From: Lactobacillus sp. ESL0700
GTDB taxonomy: Bacteria; Bacillota; Bacilli; Lactobacillales; Lactobacillaceae
DNA: 64,000 bases
NCBI RefSeq assembly: GCF_029392095.1
Contig: NZ_CP113930.1
Span: forward strand, 1,871,001-1,935,000
Direction: 5' to 3'
Below are positions 8,108 to 17,353 of this stretch, piece by piece; positions within the stretch are counted from its first letter, which is position 1; each line of letters opens with the position of its first letter. A program made the position numbers and the translations under genes. Below the pieces are notes generated by a model, which had not been told where the DNA came from, searched no databases, and was given only the letters and a program-made list of their open reading frames with translations.

Positions 8108-8869
8108 TTAAACGTAATTAATTTCTACATCGCCAAACTTACTATTGCCAGTTAACACTAGCGTTGGCCCACCGCCATTAGAGCTGCCATTAATTTCAAC
8201 ATCGCCGAAAATTGACGACATCTGGTCATCAACATGCCACGATAACGGAATATAAAGTGAGACATCACTCATTGATGAATTAATATCTACAATTACCGTA
8301 TCAGTTGCCGGCTTAGCTGCATCAAGATAAACCTTGGCATCCCCCATTAACGAATTGATGGTAACACTGCGCAAACTCTGCGAGCGAACATACCGCGAAA
8401 CATCAGACAGCTTTTGATTAACCACAATATCTTGCTCGTCTACATCCTGACTGCTACTGTCAAAAACATGATCGGCGTGAAATGACTTTTCTGTACCAAA
8501 CTTTGACCAACCACCATTGACATTATGTCCGTTAATATACACATGCGTATGGTGCCGTTTGTGCGGAAAAATCATGTGCAGGCCACCAGTGATTAAACAT
8601 GCCGCCAGTAAGACAGTCCACGGGACAATCTTAGTGATTTTTAGTGGCTGGGCATACACAATTAACAAAAAGGCAATTGAAAAAATCGTGCCGCCAATAC
8701 TGCGATTAGTCAGGCCTTCAATCAAGCACGCACCAAAAATAATTGTCCAAAAAATCGTCCAAAAATTTAGCCGAAACGAAAACAAATTTAACTGATTCAT
8801 GATTAAAAAGATTGCTGCTCCAAGTAATGCTATTCCCCAAAACAGTTCTCTAATCTTTTGCTTTTTCAT
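8108..8869 (-). CDS. LiaF-like cell-envelope stress membrane protein
   Basis: A 253-residue protein with four hydrophobic segments in the first 105 residues (a LiaI/LiaF-type transmembrane region) and a soluble beta-rich C-terminal half. The last 85 residues repeat a short pattern (VTINSLMGDAKVYLD, VDINSSMSDVSLYIP, SSIFGDVEING, SKFGDVEINYV), typical of the LiaF C-terminal / DUF2154-like beta-helix. LiaF proteins are membrane sensors or inhibitors of envelope stress responses. The ATG overlaps the stop of the LytTR gene as TAATG, so the two are translationally coupled. This suggests the membrane protein modulates, or is controlled by, the LytTR regulator. Exact role unknown. Confidence 0.8.
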   Translation of the reverse strand: MKKQKIRELFWGIALLGAAIFLIMNQLNLFSFRLNFWTIFWTIIFGACLIEGLTNRSIGGTIFSIAFLLIVYAQPLKITKIVPWTVLLAACLITGGLHMIFPHKRHHTHVYINGHNVNGGWSKFGTEKSFHADHVFDSSSQDVDEQDIVVNQKLSDVSRYVRSQSLRSVTINSLMGDAKVYLDAAKPATDTVIVDINSSMSDVSLYIPLSWHVDDQMSSIFGDVEINGSSNGGGPTLVLTGNSKFGDVEINYV

Positions 8870-9324
8870 TATAATGGCCTTCTCTCGTTTAATCGATCAC
8901 TCAAGCTGTGGTAATAGTGGCGTGAAACATAGACAGTTTTGTAAGTATCATGAAAGTGTACCTGACAGTTAGTAATAGACCTAGTCAATGAATATACTTG
9001 CTTCAAATTCAAAATCGTGGATTTGGAAACGCGCATAAACTGACTGCTCAATAAGTTCTCTAATTCGTATAATTTATAGTTAACGCTGAACGAATCACGT
9101 CCCGTATGTGCAACCACTTGCCGATCTTCTGTTTCAAAAAACAAAATGTCATTTAAATCCAAATAATATGAAACGTCATCTTTATAACATTCAAGCTGGT
9201 CAGGCCTTTGACTGACTTCCTGCAACTGCCGATAGATCCGCTCAATTTCTGGCGATAATTCTTTTGCTTGAATTGTTACCACTGGTTCGGTCACATCAGG
9301 GTCAAGGTCAATTTTTACTTTCAT
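8869..9324 (-). CDS. LytTR-domain transcription regulator
   Basis: A 151-residue regulator without a receiver domain. The N terminus (about 1-45) holds a short beta segment, and the LytTR DNA-binding domain follows (YYLDLNDILFFETEDRQVVAHTG, FMRVSKSTILNLKQV, YVSRHYYHSLSDRLN). I start at the ATG at 9324 (MKVKIDLDPDV), which has an AGGTGAG site and gives the usual length of stand-alone LytTR proteins; the longer frame to 9480 runs through the promoter and the purB terminator. Stand-alone LytTR proteins in streptococci and lactobacilli pair with a membrane protein that restrains them; here the partner is LiaF-like. A perfect inverted repeat at 9398-9432 is a likely binding site. Confidence 0.85.
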   Translation of the reverse strand: MKVKIDLDPDVTEPVVTIQAKELSPEIERIYRQLQEVSQRPDQLECYKDDVSYYLDLNDILFFETEDRQVVAHTGRDSFSVNYKLYELENLLSSQFMRVSKSTILNLKQVYSLTRSITNCQVHFHDTYKTVYVSRHYYHSLSDRLNERRPL

Positions 9325-9397
9325 GATTCTCACCTGCCTTTCATGATGATTATTAAACGCTAATTTAAAGTTAAAATCTACCCTCTTTGCATAAGTG

Positions 9398-9432
9398 GTC
9401 GTTTTAAGTGCGTAAGTTGCAATTAAAACGAC
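9398..9432. promoter_or_regulatory. Perfect 10-bp inverted repeat upstream of the LytTR gene
   Basis: GTCGTTTTAA (9398-9407) and TTAAAACGAC (9423-9432) are separated by 15 bp and lie about 75-110 bp upstream of the LytTR start. Position suggests an operator; the protein is not proven. Confidence 0.5.
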
Positions 9433-9440
9433 TCTAATTA

Positions 9441-9471
9441 AAAAAGCAGACTTGATTAAGTCTGCATTTTT
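9441..9471 (-). terminator. Terminator of purA-purB
   Basis: GCAGACTT-GATT-AAGTCTGC stem flanked by A and T runs, overlapping the purB stop region; on the minus strand it ends in six T's. Confidence 0.8.
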
Positions 9472-9472
9472 G

Positions 9473-10768
9473 TTATTCAAGTCCTACTTGATGGAAGATT
9501 TCATCGACATGACGCAAATGATAATGGTAATCAAAGGCGTCAGCCACATCATCCTCGGACAAGTAATTCATAATTTGACTATCTTCAACTAGCTTTCTAA
9601 ATGAAATACCATCTTGCCATGACTTAGTCGTTAACTTTTGCACCATATCATAAGCTGCCTCACGAGATAAGCCCGCCTCATCAATCAGCTTCAACAATAG
9701 ACGCTGGGAATAAATCAGACCATAGGTCTTGTCCATGTTCTTAAGCATTGTTTCAGGGAAAACATCTAGGTTAGTCAAAATCCGGTTAAAGCGGTCAAGC
9801 ATGTAATCAATCCCGATCGTGGTATCAGGTAAAATTACCCGCTCAGCACTTGAATGCGAAATGTCCCGTTCATGCCATAAAGTTACATCTTCATAGGCCG
9901 TCACAATATTACCACGTAAAACCCGCGCCATACCACATAAGTTCTCTGAGCCAATCGGGTTACGCTTGTGTGGCATCGCCGATGAACCCTTTTGACCAGC
10001 ACGAAAATGTTCTTCAACTTCATGAATTTCCGAACGTTGTAAACCGCGAACTTCCGTTGCCCAGTTTTCAATGCTTGTAGCAATCAGTGCCAAAGTGGCA
10101 ATATATTCGGCATGCAAGTCGCGCGGCAAGATTTGACTGGTAATTGGTTGGCGCGTTAAGCCCAGTTGCTTCATTACACTGGCTTCAACAGCCGGCGGCA
10201 CATTGGCAAAAGTCCCAACAGCACCAGAAATTTTCCCAGATTCAACACCTTTAGCCGCATGTTCAAAACGGTCAATGTCCCGATTAATTTCGGCATACCA
10301 ACGAGCAAGCTTCAAACCAAAAGTAGTTGGTTCTGCTTGGACGCCATGTGTCCGGCCCATCTCAACAGTATCCTTATATTTAAGAGCCTTTGCTGCAATC
10401 GTTTCTTTTAGTGCAAGTAAATCCTGCCGAATAATTGCATCAGCTTGCTTCAAGATATAGCCTTGAGCGGTATCAACCACGTCGGTTGAGGTCAAACCAA
10501 AGTGAACCCACTTTTTTTCTGGGCCAAGGCTCTCCGAAACAGTTCTGGTAAAGGCTACTACATCATGATGCGTTACCTGCTCAAGTTCTGCAACACGCTG
10601 CGCAGTAAAACTAGCATTTTTAGCAATTTTGGCTGCATCAGCTGCCGGAACTTCTCCTAGTTCACTCCAAGCATTGGTTGCCGCAATCTCGACCTTTAGC
10701 CATGCCGCATATTTATTTTCATCTGTCCAAATTTCACCCATTTTCGGGCGTGTGTAGCGTTCAAGCAT
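9473..10768 (-). CDS. purB: Adenylosuccinate lyase
   Basis: Cleaves adenylosuccinate to AMP, and SAICAR to AICAR, with release of fumarate. The 431-residue protein has the fumarase/aspartase fold blocks: RYTRPKMGEIW at the start, TSTDVVDTA, MGRTHGVQAEPTTFG, and the signature SSAMPHKRNPIGSEN in the mobile loop at about residue 260. It begins three bases after the purA stop, so the two form one operon. The product path with PurA makes AMP from IMP. Length and motifs are complete. Confidence 0.95.
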   Translation of the reverse strand: MLERYTRPKMGEIWTDENKYAAWLKVEIAATNAWSELGEVPAADAAKIAKNASFTAQRVAELEQVTHHDVVAFTRTVSESLGPEKKWVHFGLTSTDVVDTAQGYILKQADAIIRQDLLALKETIAAKALKYKDTVEMGRTHGVQAEPTTFGLKLARWYAEINRDIDRFEHAAKGVESGKISGAVGTFANVPPAVEASVMKQLGLTRQPITSQILPRDLHAEYIATLALIATSIENWATEVRGLQRSEIHEVEEHFRAGQKGSSAMPHKRNPIGSENLCGMARVLRGNIVTAYEDVTLWHERDISHSSAERVILPDTTIGIDYMLDRFNRILTNLDVFPETMLKNMDKTYGLIYSQRLLLKLIDEAGLSREAAYDMVQKLTTKSWQDGISFRKLVEDSQIMNYLSEDDVADAFDYHYHLRHVDEIFHQVGLE

Positions 10769-10771
10769 CGG

Positions 10772-12091
<1,320 letters not shown>

Positions 12092-12102
12092 TCACAAAAA
12101 TT

Positions 12103-12213
12103 AGTCTAACAATTTATAAGCTGTTAGTCAAATTAAAATGCGAATTATTTCAGCGATTGAATTTTTAATAGTTCGATTTTTATATTGACAAATTAAAATA
12201 AATTGATTATAGT
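12103..12213. promoter_or_regulatory. Divergent purA/guaC promoters with a probable PurR box pair
   Basis: purA (minus): TTGACT (12126-12131) and TAGACT (12103-12108), 17-bp spacer. guaC (plus): TTGACA (12185-12190) and TATAGT (12208-12213), 17-bp spacer. Between the two -35 boxes lie AAATGCGAATTAT (12136-12148) and, inverted, the complement of AAAATCGAACTAT (12168-12180). They match the PurBox consensus AWWWCCGAACWWT at 11 and 12 of 13 positions and face each other, as PurR boxes do in Bacillus. Confidence 0.6.
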
Positions 12214-12256
12214 TACTCTCGTTCAAACAGATAAGGAATTAGGAGTCGATTGAATT

Positions 12257-13249
12257 ATGAGTAACTACTTTAGTATGGAAGCCTTTGACTACGATGACAT
12301 TCAGCTTGTACCTAACAAAGGAATTATTAAAAGCCGCCATGACGCTGATACTAGCGTTAAGTTTGGAAGCCGAACATTTAAGATACCAGTCGTTCCTGCT
12401 AATATGGAAAGTGTAATTAACGAAGATTTAGCCGTTTGGCTTGCTAAAAATGGCTACTACTATGTCATGCACCGCTTTCAACCCGAGAAGCGACTTGACT
12501 TCATCAAAATGATGCATGAACAAGGACTTTTTGCCTCAATTTCTGTTGGTATTAAAGATAGTGAGTACGCTTTTATCGATTTGCTCGTTAAAGAAAATAT
12601 CATCCCCGAATACATTACAATTGATGTCGCTCACGGTCATTCCGTGTACGTCATTAAGATGATTAAGTACATTAAAGATAAAATGCCGGATACATTTTTG
12701 ACAGCTGGTAACATCGCCACCCCTGAAGCCGTTCGCGAATTAGAAGGTGCTGGCGCTGATGCGACAAAAGTTGGTGTTGGTCCCGGCCGTGCCTGCATTA
12801 CTAAACTTAAGACCGGTTTTGGTACTGGTGGTTGGCAGCTAGCTGCTCTCAGAATGTGCAGTAAGGTTGCAAGTAAGCCAATCATCGCTGACGGTGGTAT
12901 TCGCCACAATGGTGATATTGCCAAGTCTGTTCGCTTTGGTGCAACCATGGTAATGATTGGCTCAATGCTGGCTGGCCACCAAGAATCTCCAGGTAACGTG
13001 ATTAAAATTGATGGCAAGACTTACAAGCAATATTGGGGTTCTGCTTCAGAAGTTCAAAAAGGTGCCTACCGCAACGTTGAAGGTAAACAAATGCTGGTAC
13101 CATTCCGCGGTCCAATCGCTAACACGTTAACCGAAATGCAGGAAGACTTGCAATCCGCCATTTCTTATGCCGGTGGTAAAAATCTCAGTTCCATTAAGCT
13201 GGTTGATTACGTAATCGTTAAAAACACCATCTTAAATGGCGACAAATAG
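12257..13249 (+). CDS. guaC: GMP reductase
   Basis: Reduces GMP to IMP and ammonia with NADPH, balancing guanine and adenine nucleotides. The 330-residue length and the sequence around the catalytic cysteine, [11 protein letters not shown] (Cys180), with [13 protein letters not shown] next to it, identify the guaC subfamily rather than IMP dehydrogenase, which is longer and carries CBS domains. [10 protein letters not shown] near the start and [16 protein letters not shown] are further family blocks. The gene has its own strong promoter, divergent from purA, and an AGGAG ribosome site. Together with PurA/PurB it converts GMP to AMP, so shared control from the intervening region is plausible. 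Confidence 0.95.
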   Translation: MSNYFSMEAFDYDDIQLVPNKGIIKSRHDADTSVKFGSRTFKIPVVPANMESVINEDLAVWLAKNGYYYVMHRFQPEKRLDFIKMMHEQGLFASISVGIKDSEYAFIDLLVKENIIPEYITIDVAHGHSVYVIKMIKYIKDKMPDTFLTAGNIATPEAVRELEGAGADATKVGVGPGRACITKLKTGFGTGGWQLAALRMCSKVASKPIIADGGIRHNGDIAKSVRFGATMVMIGSMLAGHQESPGNVIKIDGKTYKQYWGSASEVQKGAYRNVEGKQMLVPFRGPIANTLTEMQEDLQSAISYAGGKNLSSIKLVDYVIVKNTILNGDK

Positions 13250-13325
13250 CCAATAAATCAACTTTCTAAGTGAAATAACATTTTAAAGTAGCAATGAAAT
13301 GCCATTTCCGATAAAATGATAATTG

Positions 13326-13362
13326 TCTCAGCTCTGTTAGGTAGTCAGTGCTGAGATTTTTT
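13326..13362 (+). terminator. Terminator of guaC
   Basis: TCTCAGC / GCTGAGA stem with a 17-base loop and six T's. Confidence 0.8.
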
Positions 13363-13406
13363 ATTTCCTAATAGTGATAACTCTATGCTATACTTAGAAA
13401 GTTGTC

Positions 13407-13480
13407 GCGCCCTTAGCGCAACTGGATAGAGTGTCTGACTACGAATCAGAAGGTTGAAGGTTCAAATCCTTCAGGGCGCA
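13407..13480 (+). tRNA. tRNA-Arg (anticodon ACG)
   Basis: A 74-nt cloverleaf: acceptor GCGCCCT / AGGGCGC with discriminator A, D-arm with GCGCAACTGGATAGAGT, anticodon stem TCTGA/TCAGA with loop CTACGAA (anticodon at 13441-13443) and T-arm GAAGGTTCAAATCCTTC. CCA is not encoded. A TATACT -10 box lies 13 bp upstream (13389-13394). Confidence 0.96.
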
Positions 13481-13481
13481 T

Positions 13482-13531
13482 AAATAAAAAGCTAGAAGTT
13501 ATGCAATAAAATTGCGACTTCTAGCTTTTTT
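13482..13531. repeat. Terminator hairpin, copy 1 of a 50-bp direct repeat
   Basis: The stem GCTAGAAGT / ACTTCTAGC, with A run before and T run after, ends the tRNA-Arg transcript. The whole 50 bp recur at 14026-14075 with a single difference (A to G in the loop). Confidence 0.9.
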
Positions 13532-13605
13532 CGTAACCTCGAAAACTGATTATGTTTTTGATAGAATTAATTAAAATTAATTTCATATAGTATTGAGGTA
13601 ACAAA

Positions 13606-13959
13606 ATGAGTGATAAACAATCAGATTTACTATACTATCCAATCGTTTTACATCACGAAGATGAAGGTGGATATAGTGTAGAAGTTTATGACAATCGCCA
13701 TGATTATACACAAGGAGAAGATGTTGAGGAATGCATGTATATGGCACGCGATCTAATTCAATGTGTCTATTCTTGTCATTTTGATAAAAATACAGCTAGT
13801 ATGACATTAGAAGATGTATCACCTGATGGCACTAAATTTGAAGACATCAAGGTTAAAGACAAAGATATAAAGTTAATGGTTGTCATGTCGCCTAAAGAAT
13901 TGAAGGAAGACAATGACTACTATAAGCAAATAAAGAAAAGTGACCTAATAAACGAATAA
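13606..13959 (+). CDS. Orphan HicB-like protein
   Basis: A 117-residue protein whose first 55 residues match the HicB fold pattern: YPIVLHHEDEGGYSVEVYDN, then YTQGEDVEECMYMARDLI (hydrophobic strand, acidic/glycine turn, 'TQG' and a helix with EE-A). HicB proteins are antitoxins that bind the small RNase HicA. No hicA-like frame of about 60 residues is found on either side, and the C terminus (charged, KSDLINE) lacks an obvious helix-turn-helix or ribbon-helix-helix domain. The start has GAGGT upstream. The gene sits alone between two copies of a 50-bp terminator repeat. It may be a solitary antitoxin remnant or a protein of other function in the same fold. Confidence 0.7.
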   Translation: MSDKQSDLLYYPIVLHHEDEGGYSVEVYDNRHDYTQGEDVEECMYMARDLIQCVYSCHFDKNTASMTLEDVSPDGTKFEDIKVKDKDIKLMVVMSPKELKEDNDYYKQIKKSDLINE

Positions 13960-14025
13960 ACGAACAGCTTGAACAATAATTCTTGTCTGCTCAATAATAG
14001 TAAACAAGAACGCTAGGATTTATAA

Positions 14026-14075
14026 AAATAAAAAGCTAGAAGTTATGCAATAAGATTGCGACTTCTAGCTTTTTT
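14026..14075. repeat. Terminator hairpin, copy 2 of the 50-bp direct repeat
   Basis: 49 of 50 bases equal 13482-13531. Here it ends the HicB-like gene, and because it is symmetric it also faces the convergent phosphatase gene. Confidence 0.9.
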
Positions 14076-14091
14076 GTTATTCACATATATT

Positions 14092-14718
14092 TTACCTAGT
14101 AATTAAAAATTCACTTGGCGTAATGCGATTATAATAATTTAGAAAAATATTTTTACTGTTATCGTCAATAGAAAAGCTGCTAACACTTGCATTCTTAACC
14201 TCTCCAATTGGAGAAGCGGCCGGAAAAGAAAATGCAACTTGGGTTAGTGAACGAATGACAAAGCCATGCGTAACCAACAAAATATTTTCATTCTCATGAT
14301 TTTGCACTAGTTCTCGCCAAAAGCCCATCACACGCTCTTTTAAATGTTGAAAGCTTTCGCCAGTGCAGTAATTGCTATAATTTTCTTTTAAATGACCTAG
14401 TTCGTCAAAGGCCTGGGGGTACTTGGCGTAAATATCCTTATCTAATTTCCCATCCCAATTACCAAAATTAATCTCTTTTAAACGGTCATCCTGAAGAATT
14501 TCGTGCTGCCCCTGATTAAGTATTTCTGCAGTCTGATAGGCACGAAGTAGCGGACTAGTATAAATGCAGTCAATTTGCTTAGTATCAAAATTAGCTTGCA
14601 AAGCTTCAACCTGTTTAATTCCCACTTCATTCAACGGCAAGTTAGTTAACGATCCATTAAGTAAGTGCGTTTTATTAGTTTCCGTTTGCCCATGACGCAC
14701 AAGATATACGTTTAGCAT
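14092..14718 (-). CDS. Histidine phosphatase family protein
   Basis: A 208-residue member of the phosphoglycerate mutase-like superfamily. The catalytic RHG is at residues 8-10 (VYLVRHGQTETN), the conserved TSPLLRAYQTAEI arginine block is at about 54-66, the acid residue block EINFGNWDG follows, and the second histidine is in LLVTHGFVIRS. These enzymes remove phosphate from small molecules; low-GC members called 'phosphoglycerate mutase' usually are broad phosphatases. It is the second gene of a pair, 19 bp after the YdcF-like gene. The substrate is unknown. Confidence 0.85.
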   Translation of the reverse strand: MLNVYLVRHGQTETNKTHLLNGSLTNLPLNEVGIKQVEALQANFDTKQIDCIYTSPLLRAYQTAEILNQGQHEILQDDRLKEINFGNWDGKLDKDIYAKYPQAFDELGHLKENYSNYCTGESFQHLKERVMGFWRELVQNHENENILLVTHGFVIRSLTQVAFSFPAASPIGEVKNASVSSFSIDDNSKNIFLNYYNRITPSEFLITR

Positions 14719-14737
14719 TCGTCTTTCCTTTCATTAC

Positions 14738-15712
14738 CTATCTTACTAAATTCGGGTACAACCATATACCATTTATCCGCAGCACATCGCGATACATCAC
14801 TATCTGTTCTTCTTTGCTGGAATGATTTACTAGTTCAGGCACATCTGGTGTGCCGACAGCATCCATCGTTTGCTCTGCCCCATTAATCTTTCTGCTAGCA
14901 ATCATAAACAAGATTTGGACTCTGCGAAGATGACTAACTGAACTAATCAAGGTTATCTTTTTGTTAAAAGCAATCTGATGAGCACAACGCAATGAAAATT
15001 CAGCATTTTCAATCGTATTAATTGATTTACTTTCTGTAAAAATGCGCTCGGAAGCCACACCATGATTAATTAACCAGTTTTTCATTAGATAGGCTTCTGT
15101 ATGCCCATTTTCGGGGATACCACCAGTAACAATAACAGAAGAATGTGGATTCTTGATTAATAATTGCAATGCCAAACTCAAACGTTGATGCAATATTGGG
15201 GGAATACTGCCGTCTTTTCGCAAATCATAGCCAAGCAGGATAAACAAGTGCCCATCTTCATAGCTGTTAATTTCTGTAGCTATCTTGGTTTGCCGGATTT
15301 TTTCTAAATTAGCAAAATCTTGCATAAACATTGCAGTACGCTTGCTATCCAAAGATGTTAATCGCTTAAGAAGACTAGCGGAAAAGTCACCTTTAACTAT
15401 TCCTGAATAGACATAGTATGACATTAATGCATCGTAATTATTCGGTGCCTTCTGCAAGATGTTTTGCAATAACTTTACCGCTTGTTCAATCTGATTATCA
15501 GTAATTAAAGTTGCCGCAAGGTCTTGTTGATAATCAAAATTAGTTGGATCGAGTTGGATTAATTCTTTAAAAATTGCTTCTAAAGCATCTTGGTCGCCAT
15601 TAATACTGACTCCTTTAAAGAAAGTTTTCTCATTTTTCTCTGTCGAATTGCCGTACAAATAATAGTTTTTGGCTCTTGCAAGTAGCTTAGCTATCTGGTC
15701 TTCCTTATTCAT
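14738..15712 (-). CDS. TPR protein with YdcF-type (DUF218) domain
   Basis: 324 residues. The first 130 form helical repeats of TPR type (DPTNFDYQQDLAATLITDNQ, then QAVKLLQNILQKAPNNYDAL). From about 145 a DUF218/YdcF domain follows: LFILLGYDLRKDG, then HQRLSLALQLLIKNPHSSVIVTGG, the family's R-A-L-x(n)-VTGG pattern, and ESKSINTIENAEFSL, the T-x-E-N signature. No signal peptide or membrane helix is seen, unlike SanA/ElyC-type relatives, so it is probably cytoplasmic. GAGGGAA upstream supports the start. It is read away from the LacI-type regulator and co-transcribed with a phosphatase; its function is unknown. Confidence 0.75.
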   Translation of the reverse strand: MNKEDQIAKLLARAKNYYLYGNSTEKNEKTFFKGVSINGDQDALEAIFKELIQLDPTNFDYQQDLAATLITDNQIEQAVKLLQNILQKAPNNYDALMSYYVYSGIVKGDFSASLLKRLTSLDSKRTAMFMQDFANLEKIRQTKIATEINSYEDGHLFILLGYDLRKDGSIPPILHQRLSLALQLLIKNPHSSVIVTGGIPENGHTEAYLMKNWLINHGVASERIFTESKSINTIENAEFSLRCAHQIAFNKKITLISSVSHLRRVQILFMIASRKINGAEQTMDAVGTPDVPELVNHSSKEEQIVMYRDVLRINGIWLYPNLVR

Positions 15713-15744
15713 TCTTAAATCAAGTTCCCTCTATTTAATAATTT

Positions 15745-15772
15745 TTGACATGGTATCGATTCCATATAGTAT
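15745..15772 (+). promoter_or_regulatory. Promoter and operator of the LacI-type gene at 15808
   Basis: TTGACA (15745-15750) is followed by a near-palindrome TGGTATCGATTCCA (15751-15764, CG centre) and a TAGTAT -10 box (15767-15772, 16-bp spacer). A LacI-type operator between the core hexamers suggests autorepression, and possibly control of the divergent pair at 14092-15712. Confidence 0.55.
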
Positions 15773-15807
15773 TATTGAGTTAAAAGCACAAAATAAAAGG
15801 CAAAACA

Positions 15808-16740
15808 ATGACAACCATTAAAGAAATAGCTAAACTATCCGGATGTTCTGTTTCAACAGTATCGCGGGTAATCAATCATCATCCCTATGTCTCTGTAGAA
15901 AAGCGGCAGCGAATCCAAGCCGTCATTCAAGAAACTTCTTACCATCCTAATCGAATAGCTCAAGACTTAAATAAGAAAAAGACCCATAATTTAGGCGTAA
16001 TTGTTCCCTATCTTGACGAGCCTTATTTTGAAAAAGTGACGGCCGGGATTTGTCGCGCTGCTGTCAAACATAATTACAAAATATCCATCTTGCCAACTTA
16101 CTATAATCGTAAAATCGAGATGAATTATTTTGAAGAATTTGCTTCCAAATTATATGATGGCCTGATTGTCACTTCTAAGGCTAATAAAATAAGCGACATT
16201 TTGCCTTACATCAAATATGGCTCCGTGATTTTTTGCGAAAAAATTGCTTTTAATAATATTTCTTGTATCTACATTAATCGCAGTCAGGCTTTCAAAGACC
16301 TGTTCACGTATTTTACCCAAAAAGAAATTAGCCACATTGGTCTGACGAGTGCGCAAAATAAAGACAAAAGCAGCAGCACTAAACTATTATTTCACATTGT
16401 CAAACAATATTTTCCTAACTTTAAACTGAATCATCTTGTTGAAAACTGTGCAACCTACCAAGATGGTATTAATGCAGGGAAGTATTTTATGAACTTTCCG
16501 CAAATTGACGGCATCTTCGCCAATGGTGATGAAATTGCGGCTGGAATCATTCACGCTTATCAAGAAAAAGGACTTCAGCCACCGTTAGTCATTGGTCAGG
16601 ACAATACTCTGATCAGTAAAATTATGAATTTTCCTTCAATTGATACTTATCCAGAAAAATATGGTGAGGAAATATTTCAGCACTTTATTGAGAAAAAAAC
16701 GGAGCATGTTAGCATTGATGCCACATTCATTAAACGATAA
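15808..16740 (+). CDS. LacI family transcription regulator
   Basis: 310 residues. The N-terminal LacI helix-turn-helix with hinge (TIKEIAKLSGCSVSTVSRVIN, then YHPNRIAQDL) is intact and is followed by a periplasmic-binding-protein-like effector domain, somewhat shorter than average. Its divergent neighbours are a YdcF-like protein and a phosphatase, not sugar genes, so the effector cannot be named. A CG-centred operator in its own promoter suggests autoregulation. No frameshift is seen. Confidence 0.88.
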   Translation: MTTIKEIAKLSGCSVSTVSRVINHHPYVSVEKRQRIQAVIQETSYHPNRIAQDLNKKKTHNLGVIVPYLDEPYFEKVTAGICRAAVKHNYKISILPTYYNRKIEMNYFEEFASKLYDGLIVTSKANKISDILPYIKYGSVIFCEKIAFNNISCIYINRSQAFKDLFTYFTQKEISHIGLTSAQNKDKSSSTKLLFHIVKQYFPNFKLNHLVENCATYQDGINAGKYFMNFPQIDGIFANGDEIAAGIIHAYQEKGLQPPLVIGQDNTLISKIMNFPSIDTYPEKYGEEIFQHFIEKKTEHVSIDATFIKR

Positions 16741-17062
16741 AGTTTAGCATGATCACGCAAAAACCTCTGCCAGACATCAGTATTATAAATCATGAAACCA
16801 ATCTCAGAGCAAACACTTTTTATATAAGTTATTACTGTTGTAAAGGTAGTGAACATAATTGACGAAAAATAGAATTGATCTTTGGAATAGCCATATTACA
16901 TTGATTATATAGTGGCGCACGACATACTGGTCATTCATCCTTGGTTAAAAGCTGCACGTAAGCAATTAAGAGAATTTATTGATTGCTCTAAGAATTAATC
17001 GCTGCATTCAATTAAACAAGTAGTAAAACACAGAAAAAATTAACAAATATTATAAATTAATA
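16741..17062. other. Gene-free stretch after the LacI-type gene
   Basis: About 320 bp of AT-rich sequence without a supported gene. A short open stretch on the plus strand around 16908-16998 reads HDILVIHPWLKAARKQLREF and then stops; it looks protein-like but has no start, ribosome site or recognisable family, so it may be a gene remnant. No terminator hairpin could be placed with confidence. Confidence 0.4.
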
Positions 17063-17092
17063 TTGCAATAACTTCTATTATCAAGATATAAT
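17063..17092 (+). promoter_or_regulatory. Promoter of the type I toxin mRNA
   Basis: TTGCAA (17063-17068) and TATAAT (17087-17092) with an 18-bp spacer, about 100 bp upstream of the toxin start. Confidence 0.7.
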
Positions 17093-17158
17093 CAATAGCG
17101 AACACGAGATAAAGTTTTAAAGGGCGGTGGCTGTTTAATTCCAAGGAGATGATTGTCT

Positions 17159-17353
17159 ATGGAAACATGGAGCAAATTATTGAAAGGTATAACAGTTAAT
17201 GAGCGTCTACGATGCAATTTCTTTAATGTTGCAATTTGGTTTAGTGCTGTTGGCACTGTTGTCTTACATCAACAGCAACAACCACGACAAATAAGAGCAG
17301 CAAAAAAGGCCGTCCCACTTAATAACTTTGGACAGTTATGGGATAGCCTTTAG
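17159..17353 (+). CDS. Possible leader ORF overlapping the toxin gene
   Basis: A 64-codon frame starting METWSKLLKGITVNERL has the better ribosome site in this locus (CCAAGGAGATGATTGTCTATG). It runs in another frame through the whole 31-codon toxin gene and into the antisense region. The product has no recognisable features after residue 17. If translated, its ribosomes would pass the toxin start, giving a coupling like Mok in hok/sok. It may also be a chance frame; its first codons resemble other toxin N termini. Confidence 0.3.
   Translation: METWSKLLKGITVNERLRCNFFNVAIWFSAVGTVVLHQQQQPRQIRAAKKAVPLNNFGQLWDSL
17199..17294 (+). CDS. Holin-like toxic peptide of a type I toxin-antitoxin locus
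   Basis: A 31-residue peptide, MSVYDAISLMLQFG then LVLLALLSYI and the polar tail NSNNHDK. It has the Hol_Tox family plan: an M-x-x-Y-x-A-I/L-x-x-M start, one membrane helix (about 8-24) and a short hydrophilic end. Such peptides insert in the membrane and arrest growth unless an antisense RNA blocks translation. A GAAAGG site lies 11 bases before the ATG. The mRNA has a promoter at 17063-17092, a long leader and a terminator at 17400-17431. A hairpin with a minus-strand T run starts eight bases after the stop codon, as expected for a convergent antisense RNA. Confidence 0.75.
   Translation: MSVYDAISLMLQFGLVLLALLSYINSNNHDK

Noticed and set aside
9325..9480. N-terminal extension of the LytTR protein
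   Set aside because: The extra frame covers the promoter region, the perfect inverted repeat and the purB terminator, and its sequence is not protein-like.
13407..13480. tRNA-Arg as a phage attachment site
   Set aside because: The duplicated 50 bp begin after the tRNA 3' end; no tRNA sequence is repeated downstream and there is no integrase.
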